From: JBKEAJ01 sp047974415
GTDB lineage: Bacteria > Bacteroidota > Bacteroidia > Bacteroidales > Prolixibacteraceae
Length of the DNA: 64,000 nt
Assembly (NCBI GenBank): GCA_047974415.1
Contig: JBKECH010000011.1
Coordinates: 1 to 64,000, forward strand
Reading direction: 5' to 3'
Within the stretch, counting starts at the first letter, position 1, and each line of letters begins with the position of its first letter. Below the pieces are notes generated by a model. That model made no database searches. It had not been told where the DNA came from and was given only the letters and a program-made list of their open reading frames with translations. This document shows, in pieces, positions 18,003-26,855 of the stretch. A program made the translations under genes and the position numbers.

Positions 18003-18556
18003 TGACTTACATTCCAACATTAAAGAAAAAGTACACAGAGGAGATAGCTCCAAGTATACAGAAAGAGTTTGGTTATAAGAGCATCATGCAAGTTCCTAAG
18101 CTTGAGAAAATTGTTCTTAACCAAGGATTAGGTGCAGCAGTTGCAGACAAAAAACTGATAGAAGTTGCAACTAATGAAATGACAGCAATTGCAGGTCAGA
18201 TGGCAGTGCAAACTTTATCGAAGAAAGACATTTCGAACTTTAAGGTTCGTAAGAAAATGCCTATCGGAGTGAGAGTAACTCTACGCCGTGAGAGAATGTA
18301 TGAGTTTTTGGAGAGATTGATAAGCGTTTCACTCCCTCGTGTTAGAGATTTTCAAGGTATCGAGTCTAAACTTGATGGCATGGGAAATTATACACTTGGT
18401 ATTGAAGAGCAGATTATTTTTCCAGAGATAAACATCGACCAAGTGAGTAGAATTAGTGGTATGAATATCACTTTTGTAACAAGTGCGAAGACCGACGAAG
18501 AGGCACATGCTTTATTGCGAGAGTTTGGTTTACCATTTAAAAATTCAAAAAAGTAA
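17999..18556 (+). CDS. rplE: 50S ribosomal protein L5
   Basis: 185 aa from 17999, or 184 aa if the second ATG at 18002 is used. Binds 5S rRNA. Conserved KIVLNQGLGAAV and DFQGIESKLDGMGNYTLGIEEQ are present. Overlaps rplX by 4 bases and is 3 bp from rpsN. Confidence 0.97.
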   Translation: MMTYIPTLKKKYTEEIAPSIQKEFGYKSIMQVPKLEKIVLNQGLGAAVADKKLIEVATNEMTAIAGQMAVQTLSKKDISNFKVRKKMPIGVRVTLRRERMYEFLERLISVSLPRVRDFQGIESKLDGMGNYTLGIEEQIIFPEINIDQVSRISGMNITFVTSAKTDEEAHALLREFGLPFKNSKK

Positions 18557-18559
18557 GAA

Positions 18560-18829
18560 ATGGCTAAAGAATCAATGAAGGCACGAGAAGTTAAGCGTGC
18601 GAAATTAGTTGCAAAATATGCAGAAAAAAGAGCTAAACTGAAGGCAGAAGGAGATTTTATAGGCTTGAGTAGATTGCCTAAGAACTCCTCTCCTGTAAGA
18701 TTGCACAATCGTTGTAAGTTGACAGGTCGCCCCAAGGGGTATATGCGTCAGTTTGGCATTAGCCGTATTAACTTTCGAGAAATGGCTTCTTCTGGGTTAA
18801 TACCAGGAGTGAAAAAAGCTAGTTGGTAA
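18560..18829 (+). CDS. rpsN: 30S ribosomal protein S14, zinc-independent form
   Basis: 89 aa. The long form of S14: NRCKLTGRPKGYMRQFGISR holds only one Cys, so the four-Cys zinc site of the short form is missing. Start MAKESMKAREVKRAKL. Between rplE and rpsH as in the standard spc order. Confidence 0.97.
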   Translation: MAKESMKAREVKRAKLVAKYAEKRAKLKAEGDFIGLSRLPKNSSPVRLHNRCKLTGRPKGYMRQFGISRINFREMASSGLIPGVKKASW

Positions 18830-18847
18830 AATTTAAAATTAGAAAAA

Positions 18848-19246
18848 ATGACTGATCCTATAGCAGATTTTTTAACTAGAATTAGAAATGGCATTATGGC
18901 AAACCACAGAGTGGTTAACATACCTGCATCTAATGTTAAGAAGGAGATCACGAAAATCTTGAAAGAGAAAGGATATATATTGAACTATAAGTTTGAGGAC
19001 GAGGTTAACTATCAGGGTAATATAAAGATAGCGTTGAAATACCATCCACAATCGGGAGTTCCAGCCATCCGCTCTTTGAAGAGAATTAGTAAGCCAGGGT
19101 TGCGTAGATATTGCAATTCTGATAATATTCCTCGTGTACTTAATGGTCTGGGTGTAGCAGTGCTATCCACATCAAATGGTGTAATGACCGATAAGGAGGC
19201 TCGTCAGCAAGGTGTTGGCGGAGAAATATTGTGTTACGTATATTAA
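18848..19246 (+). CDS. rpsH: 30S ribosomal protein S8
   Basis: 132 aa. Central-domain 16S rRNA binder; in enterobacteria it represses the spc operon by binding rplE mRNA, but that site was not recognised here. Start MTDPIADFLTRIRNG and end STSNGVMTDKEARQQGVGGEILCYVY are canonical. Confidence 0.98.
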   Translation: MTDPIADFLTRIRNGIMANHRVVNIPASNVKKEITKILKEKGYILNYKFEDEVNYQGNIKIALKYHPQSGVPAIRSLKRISKPGLRRYCNSDNIPRVLNGLGVAVLSTSNGVMTDKEARQQGVGGEILCYVY

Positions 19247-19257
19247 AAAGACAAGTA

Positions 19258-19812
19258 ATGTCAAGAATAGGAAAATTACCGATAAGTATACCTTCAGGAG
19301 TGAATATCAACGTTTCTGATGACAATGTTGTTACGGTGAAAGGGCCAAAAGGCGAGCTCAGTCAATGTGTGAATAACAGCATTGAGCTGAGCATTGAAGA
19401 TGGCACCTTGGAGGTAAAACGTCCGTCAGAACAAAAGCATCATAAAGCGATGCATGGTTTGTACAGAGCGTTGATAAACAACATGATAATTGGAGTTAGT
19501 GATGGATTCACCAAAAAATTGGAGTTGGTGGGTGTTGGATATAGGGCTGACCTACAGGGGCAGCTTTTGGATCTTGTTCTTGGGTATTCCCATCATATTT
19601 GGATTGAACTACCTAAAGAGATTTCCGCCGAAGTAGCCTCAGAGAAAGGAAAAAACCCAATAATTACATTAACTAGCCATGACAAACAGTTGCTTGGTCA
19701 AGTAGCTGCGAAGATTAGGAGTTTCCGCAAACCTGAGCCGTATAAAGGTAAAGGTGTTAAATTTGTTGGAGAACAACTACGTAGGAAGGCTGGTAAAACG
19801 AATGTTAAATAA
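19258..19812 (+). CDS. rplF: 50S ribosomal protein L6
   Basis: 184 aa from ATG 19258 (MSRIGKLPISIPSG). The open frame extends 27 bases upstream into rpsH, but the family start is clearly at this ATG. Two repeated RNA-binding folds; GVGYRADLQG and the C-terminal PEPYKGKGVKFVGE are conserved. Factor-binding region of the 50S subunit. Confidence 0.97.
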   Translation: MSRIGKLPISIPSGVNINVSDDNVVTVKGPKGELSQCVNNSIELSIEDGTLEVKRPSEQKHHKAMHGLYRALINNMIIGVSDGFTKKLELVGVGYRADLQGQLLDLVLGYSHHIWIELPKEISAEVASEKGKNPIITLTSHDKQLLGQVAAKIRSFRKPEPYKGKGVKFVGEQLRRKAGKTNVK

Positions 19813-19825
19813 TAATTTTTGAGAC

Positions 19826-20179
19826 ATGTCCTTAACCAAGCAGAATAGAAAATTAAAAATCAAGAAAAGGATTCGTGGAAAGATTTCCGGAACATCGGAA
19901 CGTCCAAGGATGTCGATTTTTAGAAGTAATAAACAGATATCCGTTCAATTGATAGATGATTTAGCAGGTAAAACACTTGCTAGAGTATCATCATTGGACA
20001 AGGATATTGAGAGCAATGGAAATAAAATCCAACAAGCGACAGCTGTTGGTAAGGCTATTGCAGACAAAGCAAAAAGCGTGGGTATTGAAACTGTTGTTTT
20101 TGATAGGAACGGTTACTTATATCACGGAAGAGTAAAAAGTGTAGCTGAAGCAGCCCGCGAAGGGGGGCTTAAATTTTAA
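19826..20179 (+). CDS. rplR: 50S ribosomal protein L18
   Basis: 117 aa, 5S rRNA binding. RPRMSIFRSNKQISVQLIDD and FDRNGYLYHGRVKSVAEAAREGGLKF are diagnostic. 13 bp after rplF, 5 bp before rpsE. Confidence 0.97.
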   Translation: MSLTKQNRKLKIKKRIRGKISGTSERPRMSIFRSNKQISVQLIDDLAGKTLARVSSLDKDIESNGNKIQQATAVGKAIADKAKSVGIETVVFDRNGYLYHGRVKSVAEAAREGGLKF

Positions 20180-20184
20180 GCATT

Positions 20185-20697
20185 ATGAGAGATACAAATA
20201 ATATCAAAATTGGTGATTCTGAGTTGAAAGATACTTTGGTTGCCATAAATAGAGTAACAAAAGTAACCAAAGGAGGTAGGACTTTTAGTTTTTCTGCCAT
20301 TGTTGTTGTCGGAAACGAGAACGGTCTTGTTGGCTGGGGGCTAGGAAAAGCTAGTGAGGTTACTACGGCTATCTCGAAAGGTGTTGAATCAGCGAAGAAA
20401 AATTTAGTGAAAGTTCCTGTATTAAAAGGAACTATTCCTCACGAAGTAGAAGCTAAATTTGGAGGAGCGCGAGTATTGCTACGTCCAGCATCTTCTGGTA
20501 CAGGAGTTAAGGCTGGTGGTGCGATGCGTGCCGTATTGGAGAGCGTAGGGATACATGATATTCTTGCTAAATCTAAAGGTTCGTCTAACCCTCATAATCT
20601 TGTTAAAGCAACAATCGTTGCTTTAGAGCAATTAAGGGATGCTTACACGGTTGCAGAACATCGCGGAGTTTCGATTAATAAAGTGTTTAACGGTTAA
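20185..20697 (+). CDS. rpsE: 30S ribosomal protein S5
   Basis: 170 aa. Decoding-fidelity protein with an N-terminal dsRBD-like domain (INRVTKVTKGGRTFSFSA) and the GWGLGKASEVTTAI loop. The residues of the beta-hairpin where spectinomycin-resistance changes occur appear ordinary. Confidence 0.97.
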   Translation: MRDTNNIKIGDSELKDTLVAINRVTKVTKGGRTFSFSAIVVVGNENGLVGWGLGKASEVTTAISKGVESAKKNLVKVPVLKGTIPHEVEAKFGGARVLLRPASSGTGVKAGGAMRAVLESVGIHDILAKSKGSSNPHNLVKATIVALEQLRDAYTVAEHRGVSINKVFNG

Positions 20698-20707
20698 ATT
20701 GATTGTG

Positions 20708-20887
20708 ATGGGAAACTTAAAATTGACACAAGTAAAAAGCTCAATAGGATCTACACAACGGCAGAAGCGCACGTTGGAGGCTCTAGGATTGAGAGGGATC
20801 AATCATTCGGTTGAACACAAAAGTACACCCGAGATTTTAGGGATGGTTAATAAATTGACTCATCTCCTCAAGATTGAGGAAGTTTAA
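20708..20887 (+). CDS. rpmD: 50S ribosomal protein L30
   Basis: 59 aa from ATG 20708 (MGNLKLTQVKSSIGS). A longer in-frame reading back to 20639 overlaps rpsE and has no homology to L30, so it was rejected. LGLRGINHSVEHKSTPEILGM is the family core. Confidence 0.95.
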   Translation: MGNLKLTQVKSSIGSTQRQKRTLEALGLRGINHSVEHKSTPEILGMVNKLTHLLKIEEV

Positions 20888-20907
20888 TCTACAAAAAAGA
20901 TTTTATT

Positions 20908-21372
20908 ATGGATTTAAATAGTCTAAAACCCGCAAAAGGTTCTACTAAGAATCGCAAAAGAATTGCAAGAGGACAAGGTTCCGGATTTGGAGGTACCTCA
21001 ACGCGAGGTCATAAAGGAGCTAAATCTCGCTCTGGATATAAGCAGAAGAGAGGCTTCGAGGGAGGACAAATGCCTCTTCAAAGAGTAGTGCCTAAGTTTG
21101 GTTTCAAGAGTCTTAGTAAAGTTGTTTATAAGCCTATTAATATAGGTGTGTTACAGCAACTTGCAGACGAAAGTAAGATTACTGAAATTGATATTAGGGT
21201 TCTTACAGATGCAGGCTTAATCTCTAAAAATGATAGAGTGAAGATTCTTGGTACAGGTGATTTGAAAGCAAAATTGAGCGTTAAAGCCCATGCATGCTCT
21301 AAATCGGCTCAAGAAAAAATAGAGAAAGCGTCTGGAAACATTGAAATAATTGAGCATGAAAAAACTAATTGA
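20908..21372 (+). CDS. rplO: 50S ribosomal protein L15
   Basis: 154 aa. Start MDLNSLKPAKGSTKNRKRI with the GQGSGFGGTSTRGHKGAKSR glycine-rich arm is diagnostic. Its end overlaps secY by 17 bases. Confidence 0.97.
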   Translation: MDLNSLKPAKGSTKNRKRIARGQGSGFGGTSTRGHKGAKSRSGYKQKRGFEGGQMPLQRVVPKFGFKSLSKVVYKPINIGVLQQLADESKITEIDIRVLTDAGLISKNDRVKILGTGDLKAKLSVKAHACSKSAQEKIEKASGNIEIIEHEKTN

Positions 21373-22705
21373 GACCATAAAAAATATATTCCAAATACAG
21401 GAGTTGCGTGAGAGAATAATCTATACGCTTCTTCTTATTTTGGTATATCGTTTAGGTTCTTTTGTTACTCTCCCTGGTGTAGATCCTCAAAGCCTAGGAG
21501 CATTGGGGAAACAGACCGAGGGTGGTCTAATGGGATTGATTAATGTTTTTTCTGGTGGTGCGTTTGCTAATGCCTCGGTTTTTGGTTTGGGTATAATGCC
21601 TTATATATCAGCATCCATTGTAGTACAACTATTAGGTTTTGCTGTTCCTTATTTTCAAAGACTGCAACGAGATGGAGAGTCAGGAAGAAACAAAATAAAC
21701 CAGATTACTCGTTATCTTACCGTTATTATTCTTGTGGTGCAAGGTTCTGTCTATCTTGGCAACTTGCAAGCTCAGGTTAACAACCAATTATCTATGAGCA
21801 TCCCAATGTTCTACACTGTTGGAATAATGTGTATTACAGCAGGGTCGATGTTTGTAATGTGGCTTGGGGAAAGGATAACAGACAATGGTCTTGGCAATGG
21901 TATTTCTCTTATCATTATGATTGGTATTATATCTAAATTGCCTATGGCATTTTGGTCAGAACTTAATGACAAAGCGATTGCGGGAACAGGAGCTGGAGGT
22001 TGGCTAATAATGCTAATTGAGGTCGTGATATTATATGTGGTTTTCATGCTGTCAATTCTTTTGGTGCAAGGAACAAGAAGAGTGCCAGTGCAGTATGCGA
22101 AGCGAATAGTTGGAAATCGTCAATATGGCGGAGTACATCAGTATATCCCTTTGAAGGTCAATGCTGCAGGAGTTATGCCAATTATCTTCGCTCAGACAAT
22201 AATTATGATACCTTCGTTGTTCATTAACATGTCTAACTCTGAGTCATTCAGTGGATTTAAGATGGCGCTAGTAAACCCATGGGGCTTTTGGCACAATCTT
22301 TTTCTATTTCTGATGGTTGTATTTTTCACATATTTCTATACAGCAATAGCAGTGAACCCAACACAGATGGCAGACGACCTGAAGAAAAATGGAGGCTTCA
22401 TTCCAGGAGTAAAACCAGGTAGAGCAACTGCCGATTTCTTGGACAATATTTTGTCAAGAATAACTTTCCCAGGATCGATTTTTTTGGGTATTGTTACAAT
22501 TCTTCCTACCTTAGCATATAATTTGAATGTGAGTCAGCAATTTGCATATTTCTTTGGAGGTACATCATTGTTGATTTTAGTAGGAGTAGTGTTAGATACA
22601 CTACAACAAATCGAAAGTTATCTACTTATGCGACACTACGATGGACTCATGAAAAATGGTCGTATAAAAGGTCGTTCAGGTGGTGTTAGTGGAGGAATGT
22701 ATTAA
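21356..22705 (+). CDS. secY: Preprotein translocase subunit SecY
   Basis: 449 aa from ATG 21356 (MKKLIETIKNIFQIQELRERI); a TTG six bases earlier is possible but unlikely. Forms the protein-conducting channel with SecE and SecG. The ten hydrophobic segments, the plug region (PGVDPQSLGALG...FSGGAF), IMPYISASIVVQLL and the cytosolic loop near RGRATADFLDN are recognisable. Translational coupling with rplO is suggested by the overlap. infA follows after 21 bp, with no map gene between. Confidence 0.97.
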   Translation: MKKLIETIKNIFQIQELRERIIYTLLLILVYRLGSFVTLPGVDPQSLGALGKQTEGGLMGLINVFSGGAFANASVFGLGIMPYISASIVVQLLGFAVPYFQRLQRDGESGRNKINQITRYLTVIILVVQGSVYLGNLQAQVNNQLSMSIPMFYTVGIMCITAGSMFVMWLGERITDNGLGNGISLIIMIGIISKLPMAFWSELNDKAIAGTGAGGWLIMLIEVVILYVVFMLSILLVQGTRRVPVQYAKRIVGNRQYGGVHQYIPLKVNAAGVMPIIFAQTIIMIPSLFINMSNSESFSGFKMALVNPWGFWHNLFLFLMVVFFTYFYTAIAVNPTQMADDLKKNGGFIPGVKPGRATADFLDNILSRITFPGSIFLGIVTILPTLAYNLNVSQQFAYFFGGTSLLILVGVVLDTLQQIESYLLMRHYDGLMKNGRIKGRSGGVSGGMY

Positions 22706-22726
22706 TTAAAATTAAGATTCGTATTT

Positions 22727-22945
22727 ATGGCAAAACAATCTTCAATTGAGCAAGATGGAACAATTATAGAAGCATTGTCTAATGCAATGTTTAGGGTAGA
22801 ACTGGAAAATGGACATACTATAACAGCCCACATATCTGGTAAGATGCGTATGTATTATATCAGGATTCTTCCAGGAGATCGGGTGAAGGTTGAAATGTCT
22901 CCATACGATCTTACGAAAGGACGAATTACATTTAGGTATAAATAA
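22727..22945 (+). CDS. infA: Translation initiation factor IF-1
   Basis: 72 aa, S1/OB fold. MAKQSSIEQDGTIIEALSNAMFRVELENG and MRMYYIRILPGDRVKVEMSPYDLTKGRI are canonical. Directly downstream of secY; map usually lies between these genes in related genomes. Confidence 0.97.
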   Translation: MAKQSSIEQDGTIIEALSNAMFRVELENGHTITAHISGKMRMYYIRILPGDRVKVEMSPYDLTKGRITFRYK

Positions 22946-23029
22946 TAAATAATTTCTCATATTTATATGATGCGAGCTAGGATGTGTTAGATCATCCGGC
23001 GAGGAACATATGACAAATACAAATTACAT

Positions 23030-23146
23030 ATGAAAGTAAGAGTATCAATTAAGAAGAGGAGCTCAGACTGCAAAATTGTACGTCGAAAAGGAAGGCTCTA
23101 TGTGATTAACAAAAAGAACCCTAAGTTCAAACAACGTCAAAATTAA
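23030..23146 (+). CDS. rpmJ: 50S ribosomal protein L36, zinc-independent form
   Basis: A 38-codon gene: MKVRVSIKKRSSDCKIVRRK ... KFKQRQN, from ATG 23030 to TAA at 23144-23146. Only one of the usual Cys/His zinc ligands (Cys14) remains, so it is the C-minus type. 84 bp after infA, with a small GGATG/CATCC hairpin in the gap, and 6 bp before rpsM. Confidence 0.95.
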   Translation: MKVRVSIKKRSSDCKIVRRKGRLYVINKKNPKFKQRQN

Positions 23147-23152
23147 AGTAAT

Positions 23153-23530
23153 ATGGCACGTATAGTAGGTGTAGATATACCTGATAACAAAAGGGGTGAA
23201 ATAGCTTTGACAGGAGTCTATGGAATAGGACGAAGCAGAGCAAGAACAATTTTGGCAGAAGCTGGAGTTGATGTTAATATGAAAGTTAAAGATTGGAACG
23301 ACGAGCAGTTTGCTGCCATTCGTACTATCATCGGTGATAATTTTAAGGTTGAGGGAGAACTTCGTTCTGAGGTGCAATTGAATATCAAGCGCCTTATGGA
23401 TATCGGTTGTTACCGAGGCATACGTCATCGTATTGGTTTGCCAGTTAGAGGTCAAGGTACAAAGAATAATTCTAGAACTCGTAAAGGAAGACGTAAAACT
23501 GTTGCTAACAAGAAAAAAGCAACTAAATAA
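23153..23530 (+). CDS. rpsM: 30S ribosomal protein S13
   Basis: 125 aa. Forms the B1 bridges of the head. MARIVGVDIPDNKRGEIALTG, YGIGRSRA and RGIRHRIGLPVRGQGTKNNS are canonical, with a basic C-terminal tail reaching toward P-site tRNA. Opens the alpha section. Confidence 0.98.
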   Translation: MARIVGVDIPDNKRGEIALTGVYGIGRSRARTILAEAGVDVNMKVKDWNDEQFAAIRTIIGDNFKVEGELRSEVQLNIKRLMDIGCYRGIRHRIGLPVRGQGTKNNSRTRKGRRKTVANKKKATK

Positions 23531-23538
23531 TAATTGAT

Positions 23539-23928
23539 ATGGCTAAAAAAACAGGATTATCAAAGAAAAGAGTTGTAAAAGTTGAAGCAGAAGGTCAAGT
23601 TCATGTTACTTCATCTTTTAATAACATTATTATTTCAATGACGAACCTCAATGGTGAGGTCATATCATGGGCGTCAGCTGGGAAAAAAGGCTTTCGTGGG
23701 TCTAAGAAGAATACTCCTTATGCTGCAAAATTAGCAGCGGAAGAATGTGCGAAGTCGGCATTTGATTTGGGAATGCGTCGCGCAAAGGTATTTGTAAAAG
23801 GACCAGGAAATGGAAGAGAAGCTGCTATTAGAGCAGTAGCCTCATTAGGTATACAAGTAACTGAAATAATCGACGTTACACCATTACCACATAATGGGTG
23901 CAGACCAGCAAAAAGAAGAAGAGTTTAA
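23539..23928 (+). CDS. rpsK: 30S ribosomal protein S11
   Basis: 129 aa. Platform protein. VTSSFNNIIISMTNLNGEV, FRGSKKNTPYAA and the ending DVTPLPHNGCRPAKRRRV are diagnostic. 8 bp after rpsM. Confidence 0.98.
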   Translation: MAKKTGLSKKRVVKVEAEGQVHVTSSFNNIIISMTNLNGEVISWASAGKKGFRGSKKNTPYAAKLAAEECAKSAFDLGMRRAKVFVKGPGNGREAAIRAVASLGIQVTEIIDVTPLPHNGCRPAKRRRV

Positions 23929-23949
23929 TAATTAAAGATCTATTGCAAA

Positions 23950-24558
23950 ATGGCAAGATATATAGGACCAAAATCAAAGATTGCGAGAAATTTCGGAGAG
24001 CCAATCTTCGGACCGGATAAAGTTCTTGAGAGAAAAAACTACCCTCCGGGTTTTCATGGCATCAATAGCAGAAGAAGAAAGAAATCGGAGTACGGTATTC
24101 AGCTTAGAGAAAAGCAGAAAGCAAAGTCTACTTATGGAGTGTTAGAGCGCCAGTTTGAGAATATGTTTCATCGGGCTCAGGCATCAAAAGGTATTACAGG
24201 GGAACTTCTCCTACAGATGCTTGAGTGTAGGTTGGACAATGTTGTTTTCAGAATGGGAATTACCCCTACACGTGCGGCCGCTCGTCAGTTGGTGTCGCAC
24301 AAACATATAGAGGTCAACGGGCAGGTTGTTAACATTGCTTCTTATTCAGTGCGCGAAGGTGATGTAGTAAGCGTTAGAGAGAGATCAAAGTCTTTGGTAG
24401 TAGTCGTAGAAGCATTAAAAACGATTAGTCATTCTAAGTATCCTTGGATAGAATGGGATGCCTCGAAAATGGCAGGGAAGTTTTTGAACAGACCTACTCG
24501 CGAGGAAATACCTGAAAATATCAAAGAACAACTGATAGTAGAACTATATTCTAAATAA
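23950..24558 (+). CDS. rpsD: 30S ribosomal protein S4
   Basis: 202 aa. 16S rRNA assembly initiator with a clear S4 domain (LECRLDNVVFRMG, then HKHIEVNGQVVNI). The N-terminal region lacks the cysteines of the zinc-binding version. Position between rpsK and rpoA is standard. Confidence 0.98.
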   Translation: MARYIGPKSKIARNFGEPIFGPDKVLERKNYPPGFHGINSRRRKKSEYGIQLREKQKAKSTYGVLERQFENMFHRAQASKGITGELLLQMLECRLDNVVFRMGITPTRAAARQLVSHKHIEVNGQVVNIASYSVREGDVVSVRERSKSLVVVVEALKTISHSKYPWIEWDASKMAGKFLNRPTREEIPENIKEQLIVELYSK

Positions 24559-24571
24559 TAAAATAATAAGT

Positions 24572-25567
24572 ATGGCAATTTTAGCATTTCAAAAACCTGA
24601 CCAAGTCATCATGTTGAATTCTGATGACCGTCAAGGAAAGTTTGAGTTTCGCCCATTAGAGCCAGGATATGGTATTACGGTTGGGAATGCGCTTCGTAGG
24701 ATACTTTTATCATCGCTTGAAGGGTATGCCATTACTTCAGTAAAGATTGAGGGGGTAAATCATGAGTTCTCGTCTATAAAAGGAGTACGAGAGGATGTGA
24801 CAGATATCATATTGAATCTTAAGCAAGTACGTTTGGCAAACATGGTGCCAGGTTCCGATGATGAAACGGTAAACATTGTTGTCTCTGGTCAAGAGTCGTT
24901 TACAGGAGCTGATATCGAATCGGCAATGTCTAATTTCAAGGTTCTAAACCCTGATTTGTTAATATGCACTCTTGAGAAGAGTGTAACACTTAATGTAACT
25001 CTTACTATCAATAAAGGACGTGGCTATGTTCCGTCTATTGAGCATAATGTTGCTGATAGTGAAGATGTGGAGACAATAGCGATAGACTCTATTTATACTC
25101 CTATCAAGAACGTGAAGTATGATGTTGAAAACTTTCGAGTAGAGCAGAAAACGGATTATGAGAGGCTTTTGATAGAGATCGACACTGATGGTTCAATCAA
25201 CCCTAAAGATGCGTTGAAGGAAGCTGCTAAGATATTAATTCATCATTTTATGTTGTTTTCAGATGAGAAAATAACCCTTGATAGAGTTGAAGAGAAAAGT
25301 GCAGAAGAGTTTGACGAGGAGTTACTGGAGATGCGTCGTTTGTTGAAGAAGAAATTAATAGATTTCGATTTGTCAGTAAGGGCCCTAAACTGTCTGAAGG
25401 CTGCTGAAGTGGTTACACTAGGCGAATTATTACAGTTTCAGAGAGGAGATTTGCTTAAATTTAGAAATTTTGGCAAGAAATCCCTAACGGAGCTGGATGA
25501 GTTGCTGGAAAGTTTAAAACTATCTTTCGGGCTAGATATAAGTAAGTATAAATTAGACAAAGAGTAA
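24572..25567 (+). CDS. rpoA: DNA-directed RNA polymerase subunit alpha
   Basis: 331 aa. N-terminal dimerisation domain with NALRRILLSSLEGYAITSVKIEG (assembly surface for beta and beta') and C-terminal domain with NCLKAAEVVTLGELLQF and FGKKSLTELDELL, the helix-hairpin-helix that meets UP elements and activators. Linked between the domains by an acidic stretch (AEEFDEELLEM). Confidence 0.98.
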   Translation: MAILAFQKPDQVIMLNSDDRQGKFEFRPLEPGYGITVGNALRRILLSSLEGYAITSVKIEGVNHEFSSIKGVREDVTDIILNLKQVRLANMVPGSDDETVNIVVSGQESFTGADIESAMSNFKVLNPDLLICTLEKSVTLNVTLTINKGRGYVPSIEHNVADSEDVETIAIDSIYTPIKNVKYDVENFRVEQKTDYERLLIEIDTDGSINPKDALKEAAKILIHHFMLFSDEKITLDRVEEKSAEEFDEELLEMRRLLKKKLIDFDLSVRALNCLKAAEVVTLGELLQFQRGDLLKFRNFGKKSLTELDELLESLKLSFGLDISKYKLDKE

Positions 25568-25573
25568 GAAATA

Positions 25574-26182
25574 ATGAGACATAATAAGAAGTTTAATCAT
25601 CTAGGAAGAAAAAGTGCACATCGTAAAGCAATGCTTGCGAATATGGCAACTTCGTTGATTTTGCATAAGAGAATAGAAACTACTGTTGCCAAGGCTAAGG
25701 CTTTGAAAATATATCTAGAACCTCTTATTACAAAATCAAAAAATGACACGACTCACTCAAGGAGAGTTGTATTTAGCTATCTTCAAGATAAATATGCTGT
25801 AACTGAATTATTCAGAGAAGTGTCTGTAAAAATAGCAGAACGTCCTGGAGGATATACAAGAATATTAAAACTTGGAAACAGACTTGGAGATAATGCAGAT
25901 ATGTGCATTATTGAGCTTGTTGACTATAACGAAGGTATGCTTAAGAGTACAACTAAAGGTGGTGCTAAGAAAACGAGGCGAAGGAGAGGTGGCGCTACTA
26001 AGACTAATAAGCTTGAAGTGGAGGCGCAAGAGAATCAAGCTGGCGATTCTGCTGTAGAGCAAACAGTTGCTAAAGTTACGACTTCTTCAAAAAAAGCCGT
26101 AGACAAGGAGGTCGCCAAAGCTGAAAAGCCAAAGACTGAGAAGTCCTCTGCAAAGAAGGAAACAGATGAGTCTGGTGAATAA
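25574..26182 (+). CDS. rplQ: 50S ribosomal protein L17 with long C-terminal tail
   Basis: 202 aa. The L17 core (MRHNKKFNHLGRKSAHRKAM ... ILKLGNRLGDNADMCIIELVDY) ends near residue 120; the rest is a low-complexity Lys/Glu/Ala/Thr-rich tail (KKTRRRRGGATKTNK, EKPKTEKSSAKKETDE). Extended L17 tails are common in Bacteroidota. Last gene of the supercluster, followed by a strong terminator. Confidence 0.97.
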   Translation: MRHNKKFNHLGRKSAHRKAMLANMATSLILHKRIETTVAKAKALKIYLEPLITKSKNDTTHSRRVVFSYLQDKYAVTELFREVSVKIAERPGGYTRILKLGNRLGDNADMCIIELVDYNEGMLKSTTKGGAKKTRRRRGGATKTNKLEVEAQENQAGDSAVEQTVAKVTTSSKKAVDKEVAKAEKPKTEKSSAKKETDESGE

Positions 26183-26214
26183 TTGCGAGAGTAGAACGCT
26201 ACACTGATAATATT

Positions 26215-26248
26215 AAAAGCACTGTCAATTATTGATGGTGCTTTTTTT
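26215..26248 (+). terminator. Terminator of the ribosomal supercluster
   Basis: Stem AAAAGCAC/GTGCTTTT (26215-26222 with 26238-26245), extended by an inner TCAA/TTGA pair, followed by a run of T to 26248. It lies between the convergent genes rplQ and coaE and its A-rich left side could also stop leftward transcription. Confidence 0.85.
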
Positions 26249-26260
26249 ACAGGCGGATTG

Positions 26261-26851
26261 CTAATAGACTAATTTCTGTAGTTCGTTGTTAATCTTTTTC
26301 ACTAGCATGTTTGTATACTTCATATCCAGACTTTCTATGATATAGTCTGCAAGTTTTATTTTGAACCTGTCCTCCCATTGACTTGCAATGCGCTCATTTA
26401 CTTTGTCAGCACTGACTGCGTCTCGTTTAACAACTCTTTCGATTCTTATCTGCTCGGGAGCCACAACTAAAATATTCTTATTGAATTTTTTATAACTTCC
26501 AGTTTCAAAAAGTATTGCAGCTTCTTGAATTACGTATGGGGCATTTTGTTTTTTGCTCCATTTTTCAAAATCTTCGTGTATTACAGGTCTGATAAGCGCA
26601 TTCAGCATTTCTCGTTTACTAGCATTATTAAATATTTGATTTGCGACATATACTCTGTCTATAGTAGTTGCATCTGAATATGATTTTTCGCCCAATAATT
26701 TTTTTATTTCAGTAACTAGAGTCGCATTGTTTACCATAAGCTCTTTTGCTTCTGAGTCTGCAAAATATACCGGTATTCCTAATTCTATAAACATCTTGGC
26801 AACAGTGGTCTTGCCACTGCCTATACCTCCAGTGAGTCCTACTTTCATCAT
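26261..26851 (-). CDS. coaE: Dephospho-CoA kinase
   Basis: 196 aa. Last step of coenzyme A synthesis: ATP-dependent 3'-phosphorylation of dephospho-CoA in the cytoplasm. P-loop GLTGGIGSGKTTVAK at the N-terminus; ADSEAKELM, YVIQEAAILFETG and RDAVSADKVNERIASQ are family motifs. Starts 4 bp after the YbbR-like gene; yajC / YbbR-like / coaE is a recurring Bacteroidales order. Confidence 0.95.
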   Translation of the reverse strand: MMKVGLTGGIGSGKTTVAKMFIELGIPVYFADSEAKELMVNNATLVTEIKKLLGEKSYSDATTIDRVYVANQIFNNASKREMLNALIRPVIHEDFEKWSKKQNAPYVIQEAAILFETGSYKKFNKNILVVAPEQIRIERVVKRDAVSADKVNERIASQWEDRFKIKLADYIIESLDMKYTNMLVKKINNELQKLVY

Positions 26852-26855
26852 GATT

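Noticed and set aside
20639..20707. Longer N-terminus for rpmD overlapping rpsE
   Set aside because: The extra residues have no similarity to L30, whose family start is at the ATG 20708.
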